Shown here piece by piece: positions 1 to 7,631 of a DNA stretch of 33,547 nt. The stretch spans positions 1-33,547 of the forward strand of contig JADGEO010000025.1 in assembly GCA_016744335.1 (NCBI GenBank). Reading direction: 5' to 3'. Source of the stretch: Anaerolineales bacterium (GTDB lineage Bacteria > Chloroflexota > Anaerolineae > Anaerolineales > Villigracilaceae). The notes beneath the pieces were generated by a model. The model was not told where the DNA came from, searched no databases, and saw only the letters and a program-made list of their open reading frames with translations. Position numbers and translations under genes: made by a program. Numbering within the stretch: position 1 is the stretch's first letter; each line of letters opens with the position of its first letter.

Positions 1-139
1 GGTTTTTGCTGGGGGTATTTTTTCTTTTTTTTCTAATCCTCAACCATCAGCTCTAAAATACTCTCCCTCTACGAGACAATAACCACACCCCAAAGAAGAA
101 TATCTCCTTTTTCTTTTTGCGAACCACCAGATAATAAAA

Positions 140-176
140 ACGGTAAATGCCCATCGGGCATTGGGAGGATTTAGAC
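140..176 (-). repeat. Decayed CRISPR repeat, outermost leader-distal copy
   Basis: The right part of this stretch matches the array repeat (ATCGGGCATTGGGAGGAT, then TTAGAC where the array has TCAGAC). The left 14 bases are strongly diverged. The next repeat-like copy is 344 bp away instead of the usual 34-44 bp. Decay of the copy farthest from the leader is normal for CRISPR arrays, but the long gap is not. I see no gene to the left, in 1-139. Confidence 0.8.
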
Positions 177-206
177 CGATTTAGAGCAGGCGTTTCTTTA
201 CCTCAC

Positions 207-476
207 TCATAGCGAAAAAAGAATTGCAATCTCAGCTACGGTTGCAATTATCCACAAAGTAGTCACAATCATCGAAAGGGTGTAGTTTATTTTCACCTTC
301 ATTGTAACTGTAACATAGGTAAAAATCAGCCAGAAAAAGCTATAGCCTACAGCAAATGCGGCTTGCTCATTGCCCATATTTCTAAAAAGACCGATACTGA
401 AAATAAGCAAACCAATTACGGCTGTAACCATAAACATTTTCAAAAACAATTTGGGCATAGTGTGTGGTTCGTACAC
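207..476 (-). CDS. Small membrane protein between decayed CRISPR repeats
   Basis: An 89-residue protein with about three hydrophobic segments (roughly residues 12-30, 38-58 and 66-88), so probably an inner-membrane protein. I do not recognise the family. The start is a GTG with a perfect AGGAGG five bases upstream, good evidence that it is translated. The whole gene, ribosome binding site included, lies between the decayed repeats at 140-176 and 521-557, on the strand read by the CRISPR array. It may be a resident gene left when the array decayed around it, or captured DNA. No function can be assigned. Confidence 0.6.
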   Translation of the reverse strand: MYEPHTMPKLFLKMFMVTAVIGLLIFSIGLFRNMGNEQAAFAVGYSFFWLIFTYVTVTMKVKINYTLSMIVTTLWIIATVAEIAILFSL

Positions 477-520
477 GGAGACCTCCTAAAGTCTTGTTGA
501 ATTATTTGCTCAAGAAGCAT

Positions 521-557
521 AGGTTTTAATACTCTATCGGGCATTGGGAGGATTCAG
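521..557 (-). repeat. Slightly decayed CRISPR repeat
   Basis: This 37-bp copy differs from the array repeat at only one visible base (TACTCTATC instead of TACCCTATC). It is 344 bp from the copy to its left and 470 bp from the first regular repeat at 1028. Both intervals carry gene sequence, so this is not an ordinary repeat-spacer unit. Confidence 0.9.
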
Positions 558-572
558 ACGTATATCACAATT

Positions 573-755
573 CTACTTACTCATAAATATACCGATTAGC
601 AGTACTGGAACACCAAACAGGATTGAGCATACGCCAAGTAGTGCTGATTCTCCAAGAACCAATACGCCAACGCCGCTAAAAACGGCACCAACTGCTATAA
701 ATATAAAACTGAAAAAATCTACCGTAGGGTCACTTTTTTTCTTACCGTGTGTCAT
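573..755 (-). CDS. Small two-helix membrane protein
   Basis: A 60-residue protein: a short charged N-terminus (KKKSD) followed by two hydrophobic segments at about residues 14-33 and 36-57. Family not recognised. The ATG follows AAAGGAG with good spacing and overlaps the stop of the RNase HI fragment by four bases (ATGA), so the two were probably neighbours in one operon before arriving at this place. It ends just before the repeat at 521-557, placing it wholly inside the 470-bp interval between repeats. Confidence 0.6.
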   Translation of the reverse strand: MTHGKKKSDPTVDFFSFIFIAVGAVFSGVGVLVLGESALLGVCSILFGVPVLLIGIFMSK

Positions 756-1027
756 GATTTACTCCTTTTGTAAAACATCAATCTTTCTTCTGCTAACTTG
801 TCGGCTCGTTCATTGCCTTCTACGCCTGTATGTCCTCTCACCCATCGAAAGGTTACTTTACGCTTTCTGACCTCGGATAAAAACATCTTCCACAAGTCAG
901 CATTAAGTCGCTCTCTCTCTTTGACCGAATCGTACCAATCATTTCGTTCCCAATATACACCCATCCTTTATTGAATGAGTTCACGACATATTGGCTATCG
1001 CTAACAATTTCGACAGCTGAGTTTTCA
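752..1027 (-). pseudogene. rnhA: RNase HI, C-terminal fragment, cut at the CRISPR repeat and frameshifted
   Basis: RNase HI cuts the RNA strand of RNA-DNA hybrids. Reading leftward from 1027, one frame gives SAVEIVSDSQYVVNSFNKGW, the family's third catalytic Asp region. From about 963 a different frame continues with WERNDWYDS and then WVRGHTGVEGNERADKLAEE, the C-terminal handle and active-site region. The frame change fits a 2-base insertion near 955-962. The N-terminal half, with the first catalytic Asp and the Glu, is missing: homology stops exactly where the first regular repeat begins at 1028. The protein cannot be a working RNase HI. The reading frame starting at 964 could yield a 70-residue remnant. 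Confidence 0.85.
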
Positions 1028-3225
1028 GTTTTAATACCCTATCGGGCATTGGGAGGATTCAGACTCACTGCTAGACACTCTTCCAAGAACACTTTCTGAA
1101 GTTTTAATACCCTATCGGGCATTGGGAGGATTCAGACACACTGGGTTTGTCTCAAAAAAGGAATTGTACAATAGTTTTAATACCCTATCGGGCATTGGGA
1201 GGATTCAGACAAAATACAGGCTTTTTTCAAGGCATGAAAAACGCATTAGGTTTTAATACCCTATCGGGCATTGGGAGGATTCAGACGTAGAATATAATAA
1301 CCAGGTCATCCCCTTCGTTGATGGGTTTTAATACCCTATCGGGCATTGGGAGGATTCAGACAAAAGATAGTCAGGCAGGGTTGGCGACCATTCGATTCAG
1401 TTTTAATACCCTATCGGGCATTGGGAGGATTCAGACCTTGGGCTGGTTTGACGTACATTCCCGCAGATGTATGTTTTAATACCCTATCGGGCATTGGGAG
1501 GATTCAGACGTCAAAATTGGTACGGCGATATTGCTAAGACGATATGGTTTTAATACCCTATCGGGCATTGGGAGGATTCAGACGGTGGTAGTGTTCCGCA
1601 GCAATGCCCCGTAACAGAATAAGTTTTAATACCCTATCGGGCATTGGGAGGATTCAGACCCACGATGACTACAACGAAGTAGTTGTGTATGATGCAGAGT
1701 TTTAATACCCTATCGGGCATTGGGAGGATTCAGACGTAGTGGTCTTCCAAGTCCATATACTCAAAACCCAGATACGTTTTAATACCCTATCGGGCATTGG
1801 GAGGATTCAGACGCATGAGCAGGCGAGCCATAACAAAACGAGTAAAATTCTGTTTTAATACCCTATCGGGCATTGGGAGGATTCAGACCCACGCAATCAA
1901 TTAACGGAGGCAATGCCTAATGGCAGGTTTTAATACCCTATCGGGCATTGGGAGGATTCAGACACAATAAGGGGTTTTGCGGTGCGAGAAACATCTAAAA
2001 GTTTTAATACCCTATCGGGCATTGGGAGGATTCAGACCCGCCCCAACCATTGTATAGGCGTTCCCATCACGGTTTTAATACCCTATCGGGCATTGGGAGG
2101 ATTCAGACGCACTTATGACAGGACTTCTAACTGTATCTCAAATGGGTTTTAATACCCTATCGGGCATTGGGAGGATTCAGACGAAAAATCAGGGATTGAA
2201 ATGACGCGTGGCGAATTGGTTTTAATACCCTATCGGGCATTGGGAGGATTCAGACAGAGCGAAGCTGAAAGAAAAGAGCGCATTGCTATTTTGTTTTAAT
2301 ACCCTATCGGGCATTGGGAGGATTCAGACGGAGATCATGAGTGTTGTAAAGACAGACCATGTGAATGGGTTTTAATACCCTATCGGGCATTGGGAGGATT
2401 CAGACCAAAAACTGACCGCCCTAACGGAGGATGCTATACTATGTTTTAATACCCTATCGGGCATTGGGAGGATTCAGACTGATGCAGGGTATCGCATGAG
2501 TGTGCAAGAGTGGGTTTTAATACCCTATCGGGCATTGGGAGGATTCAGACATACGAATGCGATTGCGCATGGCAGGAAACACCTGCCTTAGTTTTAATAC
2601 CCTATCGGGCATTGGGAGGATTCAGACAGACGTCACCCATCGTTAGCGACGCACAAAGAATCGGTTTTAATACCCTATCGGGCATTGGGAGGATTCAGAC
2701 ACTTCAATAGGAGTATGCACCCGCAACGTGTCGCCAAGTTTTAATACCCTATCGGGCATTGGGAGGATTCAGACCAAAATCATAAACGGCGGTATGCAGA
2801 TTGCGCAACAGGGTTTTAATACCCTATCGGGCATTGGGAGGATTCAGACTAAGCACAGAAGTGAAGCCACGAAATGTTCTTACCCCGTAAGTTTTAATAC
2901 CCTATCGGGCATTGGGAGGATTCAGACGGCGTTAGAACACGCCAATGAAATTATGGCTGTAGGTTTTAATACCCTATCGGGCATTGGGAGGATTCAGACT
3001 AATGCTTTTCGCCGCCGTGTCTTATACTGGCACGGGTAACAGGGTTTTAATACCCTATCGGGCATTGGGAGGATTCAGACAAAAGAATCCCCGTCCTTTA
3101 AAACTGCGTACAATGTTTTAATACCCTATCGGGCATTGGGAGGATTCAGACATATAGTCTTCGGATTTATAATAGGTTTACCCGCATTGTTTTAATACCC
3201 TATCGGGCATTGGGAGGATTCAGAC
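1028..3225 (-). CRISPR. Type III-B CRISPR array, 30 repeats and 29 spacers
   Basis: Thirty 37-bp repeats that look identical by eye begin at 1028, 1101, 1174, 1250, 1325 and so on to 3189. On the plus strand they start GTTTTAATACCC and end GGATTCAGAC. Spacers are 34-44 bp, mostly 36-39. On the minus strand the repeat ends ATTAAAAC, a typical type I/III 8-nt crRNA handle, and contains the stem-loop AATGCCC-GATA-GGGTATT, a likely Cas6 site. This, together with decay at the left end and cas2 at the right end, sets transcription to the minus strand with the leader at 3226-3413. I saw no spacer duplicated and no obvious spacer match inside the window, but this was checked only by eye. Confidence 0.98.
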
Positions 3226-3300
3226 CCTTCTTTAGGGTTATTTTTGATATTTTTTTCTAAAAACTCTTCAAAAAGAAGTCCTGAATCAAAAGTTGCATAG

Positions 3301-3328
3301 AAAAACGAGGCTTTTTAAGCCTTTTTTC
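3301..3328 (-). terminator. Bidirectional rho-independent terminator after cas2
   Basis: The stem AGGCTT-TTT-AAGCCT (3308-3322) is flanked by a T-run on each strand: TTTTT at 3323-3327 on plus and, on minus, CGTTTTT. It would end the cas1-cas2 transcript coming from the right and insulate the array from it, so the array promoter should lie between this hairpin and 3226. Confidence 0.75.
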
Positions 3329-3340
3329 TGCGTCCCCCCT

Positions 3341-3379
3341 CCCCTATTAGAACTAAAACATCGCTCTTTTAGTTAGGGG
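3341..3379. other. Perfect 8-bp hairpin in the leader
   Basis: AACTAAAA (3351-3358) and TTTTAGTT (3367-3374) form a perfect stem around an 8-base loop. Outside it CCCCT and AGGGG can pair across a 5-base bulge. No T-run follows, so it is not a simple terminator. It could shape the leader DNA or RNA, or be a protein site; the role is unknown. Confidence 0.6.
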
Positions 3380-3413
3380 GTACGCAACTTTTATCTGAAT
3401 TTAAACTATTTTA

Positions 3414-3695
3414 TCATACGATAGTGACATTAGGCGCAGGGGTTAATACCCCTTTACCGGCAATTTTCACCTTTGCCTTACAAGTGGCACATAAAAAATA
3501 AAAACGGATACTATCCTCTTCGTTCTTAACAATGCCAAGAAGAGTTTTCTCTAATTTTTTTATCTCTTTTTCGCTTAGGTAGACCTCAAAAACACTATAT
3601 TGCACACGCTCTCCAACTGCTTCTAGATGCCGTGCTATCTTTGACCTACGCTTATTATTGACTACATCGTAAACAATTAAATAAAAATTGCGCAT
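3414..3695 (-). CDS. cas2: CRISPR adaptation protein Cas2
   Basis: Cas2 is the small dimeric partner of Cas1 in the complex that inserts new spacers next to the leader. The protein from the ATG at 3695 (93 residues) opens MRNFYLIVYDVVNNKRRSKI, the ferredoxin-fold first strand with the conserved Asp (YDV), and continues with GERVQYSVFEVYLS, the second conserved strand. The open frame runs upstream to 3773, but that extension lacks Cas2 similarity, so the internal ATG is preferred although no clear Shine-Dalgarno precedes it. It is the last gene before the leader, 131 bp downstream of cas1 and on the same strand, the usual adaptation layout. Confidence 0.93.
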   Translation of the reverse strand: MRNFYLIVYDVVNNKRRSKIARHLEAVGERVQYSVFEVYLSEKEIKKLEKTLLGIVKNEEDSIRFYFLCATCKAKVKIAGKGVLTPAPNVTIV

Positions 3696-3826
3696 ATTAT
3701 AGAAGGTATTTGCGTATAGCATAAGAGAATAAAGGAAATACGCAACACGCAATATATTGCTACTTCCTAGCAAGTCAATGTAAAAAACAACCCCAATACT
3801 TTGAGCAATTCCAAATTACCTCTACT

Positions 3827-4825
3827 TTAACGAAAACCCATGCCCTTATATACAGGCTCAAAAGTTCTTACAGCACTGGCAATCTGTCGCGCTTGCTCTA
3901 CCAAAGATTGTCGCAACGAAAGTTTTGTTTGCGTAATGGGGTGGGTAAATTTTCTACTCATTCTTTCTTCATAAGCCTTAAGAAAAATTCTCTTTCCCTT
4001 ATCAGAAAATAATACAGGTCTAGATGGGGCACCTTGCTCAAAATCGTTCGGGGTAATTATGCCAGAGTTACAAACCCATAAAGCCAAGCCATCTATAACA
4101 GGGCGAAACTCCTCTACCAAATCTAAACCGAGGGCGGGTCTTTTGTAGGCGATTTCATGTAAAAACCCGGCGTAAGGGTCTAAACCAACACTACGCACCG
4201 CACCATCTGCGGCATTAGAAATGAGGGTATACCCAAAAGAAAGAAAAACATTTACCGGATCTTTAGGAGGGCGGCGATTACGATTATTAAAATGCCATTC
4301 TGCGCCAAAAAGTTCTCTAAGCCCTCTAAAATATGCCGCTGAGGTACTTCCTTCTATCCCTAAAACAGAAGATAAAGTAGTTTTACGCGCCAAATTAGAC
4401 AAACCATCATTAATCCCTTCGATGCTCTTAATAATTTCTTGCTCCTTTTTTTCTTTATTATGACGTTGCAATAAAGCGCGTTGATGCCTCATTTTGGCAC
4501 GCACAAAATTCTTTGCCATTTGCAACTTAAAATCAAAATCATCTAAAGAGCGATATTGATTTTTACGTAAAGGCACATGCGGTGTCAACCCGCTACTTAA
4601 ACGTCCTTTATAGGAACCGCCCTTACGCAAAAAAACGACATCAATGCCTCGATAAAGTAAAGTTCCTATAAGAGGTGTGGTTAAACCCACATTGCCATAT
4701 AAGATAATTTCAGAAATATGCCCCAATGGCGTAGAAGCTAAAATCTCATCGTTTTTTTCAACGAGAACTCGCTTGTTTTTTAAACGAAGTTTTGCGTTTT
4801 GATGAATAACATAAAAAGGATACAT
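3827..4825 (-). CDS. cas1: CRISPR integrase Cas1
   Basis: Cas1 is the metal-dependent integrase that inserts spacers at the leader end of the array. From the ATG at 4825 the protein is 332 residues, the usual size. The N-terminal beta domain is followed by the helical catalytic domain with Glu158 (LGIEGSTSAAYF), His223 (GFLHEIAY) and Glu238 (LVEEFRP), the conserved metal ligands. A TTG start three codons earlier (4834) is also possible; neither has a clear ribosome binding site. No reverse transcriptase or Cas6 domain is fused to it, so spacer acquisition is expected to be from DNA. Its upstream gap of about 340 bp suggests a promoter separate from the cmr operon. Confidence 0.95.
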   Translation of the reverse strand: MYPFYVIHQNAKLRLKNKRVLVEKNDEILASTPLGHISEIILYGNVGLTTPLIGTLLYRGIDVVFLRKGGSYKGRLSSGLTPHVPLRKNQYRSLDDFDFKLQMAKNFVRAKMRHQRALLQRHNKEKKEQEIIKSIEGINDGLSNLARKTTLSSVLGIEGSTSAAYFRGLRELFGAEWHFNNRNRRPPKDPVNVFLSFGYTLISNAADGAVRSVGLDPYAGFLHEIAYKRPALGLDLVEEFRPVIDGLALWVCNSGIITPNDFEQGAPSRPVLFSDKGKRIFLKAYEERMSRKFTHPITQTKLSLRQSLVEQARQIASAVRTFEPVYKGMGFR

Positions 4826-5171
4826 AATTTTCAATAGTTTAAAATGAAGATAAGGGCTTAGGAAGATATTTAAATCGCCAAATTTGAATAAGATACAGCT
4901 TATATGAAATAGATTTTTGTATCTTTTTTAGTATTTTCTTTCTAAGAAAACACTAAAAAAAATTATAGTAACAACTTTAGTCGTTATTCTCTAGGCAAGA
5001 GCGACTAAAGTCGCTACTACGAGGTGTTCTTCTTGAAAAAAAATGTCAAATTCACATAAAGCGTAAGATATGCTTCAAATGTATAAGTTACTCAATTCTC
5101 CTTCCTAAGCGAAGAAGGTAGGCATAATGACAAAATAACGAAATCAAGCCCAAAACACGCGCGTCGCAAAG
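4826..5171. other. Intergenic region with inverted repeats between cas6 and cas1
   Basis: No gene seen. It contains an AT-rich inverted repeat at 4924-4960 (TTTTTTAGT and ACTAAAAAA outside TTTTCTT and AAGAAAA) and a perfect 10-bp stem, ACTTTAGTCG (4974-4983) with CGACTAAAGT (5002-5011). The right arm of the second contains the small palindrome GCGACTAAAGTCGC. The palindrome resembles short dispersed intergenic repeats rather than a terminator. The cas1-cas2 promoter should be here, but no convincing -35/-10 pair was found. Confidence 0.6.
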
Positions 5172-6023
5172 TTAAGTGAGAAAAACGCGGCGAGCTTGCC
5201 CCATCCCTAAATTAATCCCGCTCCCTATGCCCGAAAAAATAGCGTAATCTGCCAAAAGAGCAATAATACTCATCCAATAAGGATCGTAATGGATAGCGGT
5301 ATAGCTCACTTTGCCCACACTCCCTACGCGCAACGCGCCCGCCTTAGCATGAACAACGCGGCTAGAAATATTAAAACGGCTCACAGCCAAACATTCATCT
5401 GCATAACGGCGCACCTCCTCAGGAAAAGTAATCGGTGCAAAAGCGTTCCACCTATTAAGCAAACTGCCAAAAACCTGCGAAGCCAAAGGCAAAGGCTGGT
5501 GCATCCCCTTCGATTTAAAGGTAGTCGGGCTGGCAAGCTCTAATCCAATTTTTCTTGGCGCCTTCTTTTTTGCCGATAAATAAGGGGCAGAAATCGCCTC
5601 GTAGGTGCTTGTTTTTGCCCAATCGAAATGCAAATAAGGGGGGCTTTGGGCTTTTTTTGCAAAACCACTTTGCACAACTTCAAAACTTCTATGGTCTAGT
5701 TCTATTTTTGCGCCCTTTGCCAACGCGCCCTCTTTTAGGCGCATTAGCACTTCTGAAATCTCATCGTTTAAAGAAGCAATTCTAAAAGAATAATCTTTAT
5801 GCTCATCTAGCCCGTATTTTTCAGAATAACCGAATAAAGATGAGACAGTAAAGGGACGGAGGGAGGAGGACGCGTGCAATTTTTGCGCCAATGAGGCATC
5901 TTCGGCTCTGATAGCCCCTAAAAAGCAGGCGTGAACCGCTCTTGCCCACCACTTGGGAGGCGTTGATTGCACATCATCTTGAGGAAGGGCTTTTATTTCT
6001 ACTATAAGGGAGCGTAAATTCAT
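5172..6023 (-). CDS. cas6: CRISPR RNA-processing endoribonuclease Cas6
   Basis: Cas6 cuts the long CRISPR transcript inside each repeat to release crRNAs, which the Cmr complex loads. The 283-residue protein from the ATG at 6023 ends with the Gly-rich loop GIGSGINLGMGQARR (residues about 265-279), the hallmark of the second ferredoxin-like domain of Cas6. The frame extends upstream to 6149 inside csx15, but the ATG at 6023 follows the csx15 stop by one base and has GAAGGGA upstream, so translation is probably coupled to csx15. The catalytic residue cannot be fixed by eye. It is the last gene of the cmr-led run. Confidence 0.92.
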   Translation of the reverse strand: MNLRSLIVEIKALPQDDVQSTPPKWWARAVHACFLGAIRAEDASLAQKLHASSSLRPFTVSSLFGYSEKYGLDEHKDYSFRIASLNDEISEVLMRLKEGALAKGAKIELDHRSFEVVQSGFAKKAQSPPYLHFDWAKTSTYEAISAPYLSAKKKAPRKIGLELASPTTFKSKGMHQPLPLASQVFGSLLNRWNAFAPITFPEEVRRYADECLAVSRFNISSRVVHAKAGALRVGSVGKVSYTAIHYDPYWMSIIALLADYAIFSGIGSGINLGMGQARRVFLT

Positions 6024-6024
6024 T

Positions 6025-6417
6025 TTATTTCCCTTCAGCACGCTCTTTTCGGGCTTCGTTGCGCGTTTTTTGCAAATTGAGCACCTCTGCCACCTCATAA
6101 CGCGGCGGCAGGCTGTCTTTAACCGGTCGTAAGCGAATAACGGGAGCAAAATACCCCATCCGCCCGTGTAATTCGGCTAAAAGAAGCGCGGCAACAAAAT
6201 TATAAGCGGGTAAATTAAGCAAAATCTCTTCATTTTGCCATTCCGCAGGCGTAAGGGCGATATTTGCCATCAGGCTTTGCAATTGCGGCAAAAAAGGTGC
6301 ATCATTATCAAACTGCGTAAAGATACGCTCGACACTAGCAATTTTTTTCTGCGTTAAAGCCTCTACCTGAGCAATCTGCGCCTCGGTGAAGGGGTGGGAG
6401 AAGTTGAGGAGGATCAT
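6025..6417 (-). CDS. csx15: Csx15-family protein, candidate ring nuclease
   Basis: A 130-residue protein with the recognisable Csx15 pattern: ILLNFSHPFTEAQI at the N-terminus, LLAELHGRMGYF in the middle, then IRLRPVKDSLPPRYEVAEVLNL and a charged Arg-rich tail. Csx15 proteins are small soluble companions of type III systems and have been proposed to be CARF-like proteins that bind or degrade cyclic oligoadenylate, so a role in switching off the signal is plausible but unproved here. It sits between the CARF-RelE effector and cas6, nearly touching both, so it should be co-expressed with the effector it may control. AGGA precedes the ATG. Confidence 0.82.
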   Translation of the reverse strand: MILLNFSHPFTEAQIAQVEALTQKKIASVERIFTQFDNDAPFLPQLQSLMANIALTPAEWQNEEILLNLPAYNFVAALLLAELHGRMGYFAPVIRLRPVKDSLPPRYEVAEVLNLQKTRNEARKERAEGK

Positions 6418-6427
6418 TGTTTTTTTC

Positions 6428-7546
6428 CTAAATTATGCTTTCTGTATAATCGTGGCTACCGAAATGTTGCAAATGTAATTTTTCACCTTTGTAGTTACAA
6501 ATTACTCTATTTCCCCTATCAATACGAAAATGCCCAATATGCTTTTTGCTAGAATAATTATCATACTTAAGCCCTCCGTCTCGTTTTAGTGCGGTAATAT
6601 CTCCATTTTTGTCTATTAAAATGGCACTTGCCCTAGCAACAGTTTCTTGCATTTTCACGCGTAATTCATTTGTTTTCTCAAAATCTTTCTTGAAGCTTTG
6701 TTCATAAATGATATGAGGAAATTCAACCAGTTCTTTTGAGAAAATATCCCTTTTCACGCGATACCACGCCAATTGTCCCCATTCCGAAAGGGAGACATTA
6801 TTCTCTTCATCTATATCTAGCAAAGCATCACCTATACTTAATTCTTTGTGCGAAAAAATCACCCCTTCGTCAAGCAAAGCCAATTTTGTAGCATTTTTGT
6901 AAAGTTTTTTCTCATCTATTTTTATCGGCAGTTTTGGAATGGTAAGCAATTCAGAACTACGTTCAAAAATATAAACCAACCTGTCTGCATAAAACATGCC
7001 GATTATATTCAAATATCCCTGCAAACTTTTAAATCCACCGGTGAGATTGAAGATGATTTCATAACCTTTTTCTTTAAAATCTGGAATCGTTTTATCAAAC
7101 TCTTTGAGCAAGTTTTTAATACCCCTCGAAAAAGAGGCTAAACTTGCAGTATTCAATCCTTCTACGGGAATAGAGATTATATTGGGGCTGTGCCATTCTT
7201 CTCTTAAAAATTTTTCGAGAATCTCAGCCGATTTCTCTCCTAAAGCTGTGTCCGTTTTAAGTAAAATATGAAACGTCTCCGTATTATGGGCATCATTTTC
7301 ATACAGAGCATACAAGCTATTCAACTCTGCGCTCAGTTTACGGCGTTCGCTCACGCTACCATGTTGTAATTTTTTAGTGGCACGTTGAACAAGGTCGTCT
7401 ACTTTTACTTGTATCTCTTGTGGTAATTGTAACGCGTTACTATATTCAGAGAGACTATTTCTCAACTCATCATCTTCTTTTTCAAGGCTGTTGTGCAAAA
7501 GGCTAATGCCAACGGGTGAAAGAATAAGTTTTTTTTTCATTTCCAT
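6428..7546 (-). CDS. CARF-RelE fusion, predicted cOA-activated ribosome-dependent RNase (Cami1-like)
   Basis: A 372-residue protein. The first half is a CARF sensor of the APE2256/Csm6 type, with the ligand-loop signature IIFNLTGGFKSLQGYLN (about residues 164-180). The last 95 residues look like a RelE toxin: IIYEQSFKKDFEK (279-291), then LKRDGG, then HIGHFRIDRGNRV and LHLQHFGSHDY at the end. There is no R-x4-6-H HEPN motif in the C-terminus, which argues against Csm6/Csx1. Known CARF-RelE proteins (Cami1) bind a cyclic oligoadenylate made by Cas10 and then cut mRNA on the ribosome; I infer the same here. The middle (about 205-275) would be the linker or ribosome-stalk-binding part. It lies between csx1 and csx15. 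The start at 7546 has only a weak GAGA site. Confidence 0.78.
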   Translation of the reverse strand: MEMKKKLILSPVGISLLHNSLEKEDDELRNSLSEYSNALQLPQEIQVKVDDLVQRATKKLQHGSVSERRKLSAELNSLYALYENDAHNTETFHILLKTDTALGEKSAEILEKFLREEWHSPNIISIPVEGLNTASLASFSRGIKNLLKEFDKTIPDFKEKGYEIIFNLTGGFKSLQGYLNIIGMFYADRLVYIFERSSELLTIPKLPIKIDEKKLYKNATKLALLDEGVIFSHKELSIGDALLDIDEENNVSLSEWGQLAWYRVKRDIFSKELVEFPHIIYEQSFKKDFEKTNELRVKMQETVARASAILIDKNGDITALKRDGGLKYDNYSSKKHIGHFRIDRGNRVICNYKGEKLHLQHFGSHDYTESII

Positions 7547-7580
7547 TTTTTCTCTTTATATCTTTGTTTTTCTGATTTTT

Positions 7581-7616
7581 GTAGTGCAACGCATCTTCTC
7601 AGATGCAATGCACTAC
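7581..7616. repeat. Long palindromic hairpin between csx1 and the CARF-RelE gene
   Basis: GTAGTGCA and TGCACTAC form the outer stem and GCATCT and AGATGC the inner stem, separated by a small internal loop. No T-run follows on either strand, so it looks like a REP-type intergenic palindrome or an mRNA processing/stability element inside the operon, not a terminator. Confidence 0.6.
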
Positions 7617-7631
7617 CCTTCTACAAGGTAT

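Larger units (their letters stand above)
3226..3413 (-). promoter_or_regulatory. CRISPR leader
   Basis: An AT-rich gap between the newest repeat (ending 3225) and cas2, placed as leaders are. It should hold the array promoter and the sequence recognised during spacer integration. Besides the two hairpins listed separately it has an inverted pair, AAAAGTTGC near 3288 and GCAACTTTT near 3385, about 90 bp apart. I cannot name a promoter with confidence. Confidence 0.75.

Noticed and set aside
544..870. A 108-codon plus-strand frame over the RNase HI and membrane gene region
   Set aside because: It is antisense to genes with good ribosome binding sites and begins inside the decayed repeat; its composition is not protein-like.
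1346..3039. Open frames across the CRISPR array on plus (at 1346, 2510 and 2728)
   Set aside because: They translate the repeats themselves (FNTLSGIGRIQT again and again) and have no independent support; they are artefacts of a 37-bp repeat lacking stops.
3696..3773. N-terminal extension of Cas2
   Set aside because: The first 26 residues of the open frame have no Cas2 similarity, and the family start is at the internal ATG at 3695.
3827..4825. Cas1 as part of a reverse transcriptase-Cas1 fusion
   Set aside because: The protein has only the Cas1 domains and no reverse transcriptase motif is seen in the window, so RNA spacer capture is not supported.
4924..4960. AT-rich hairpin considered as a terminator before cas1
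   Set aside because: On both strands the T-run precedes the stem and an A-run follows, the reverse of a rho-independent terminator.
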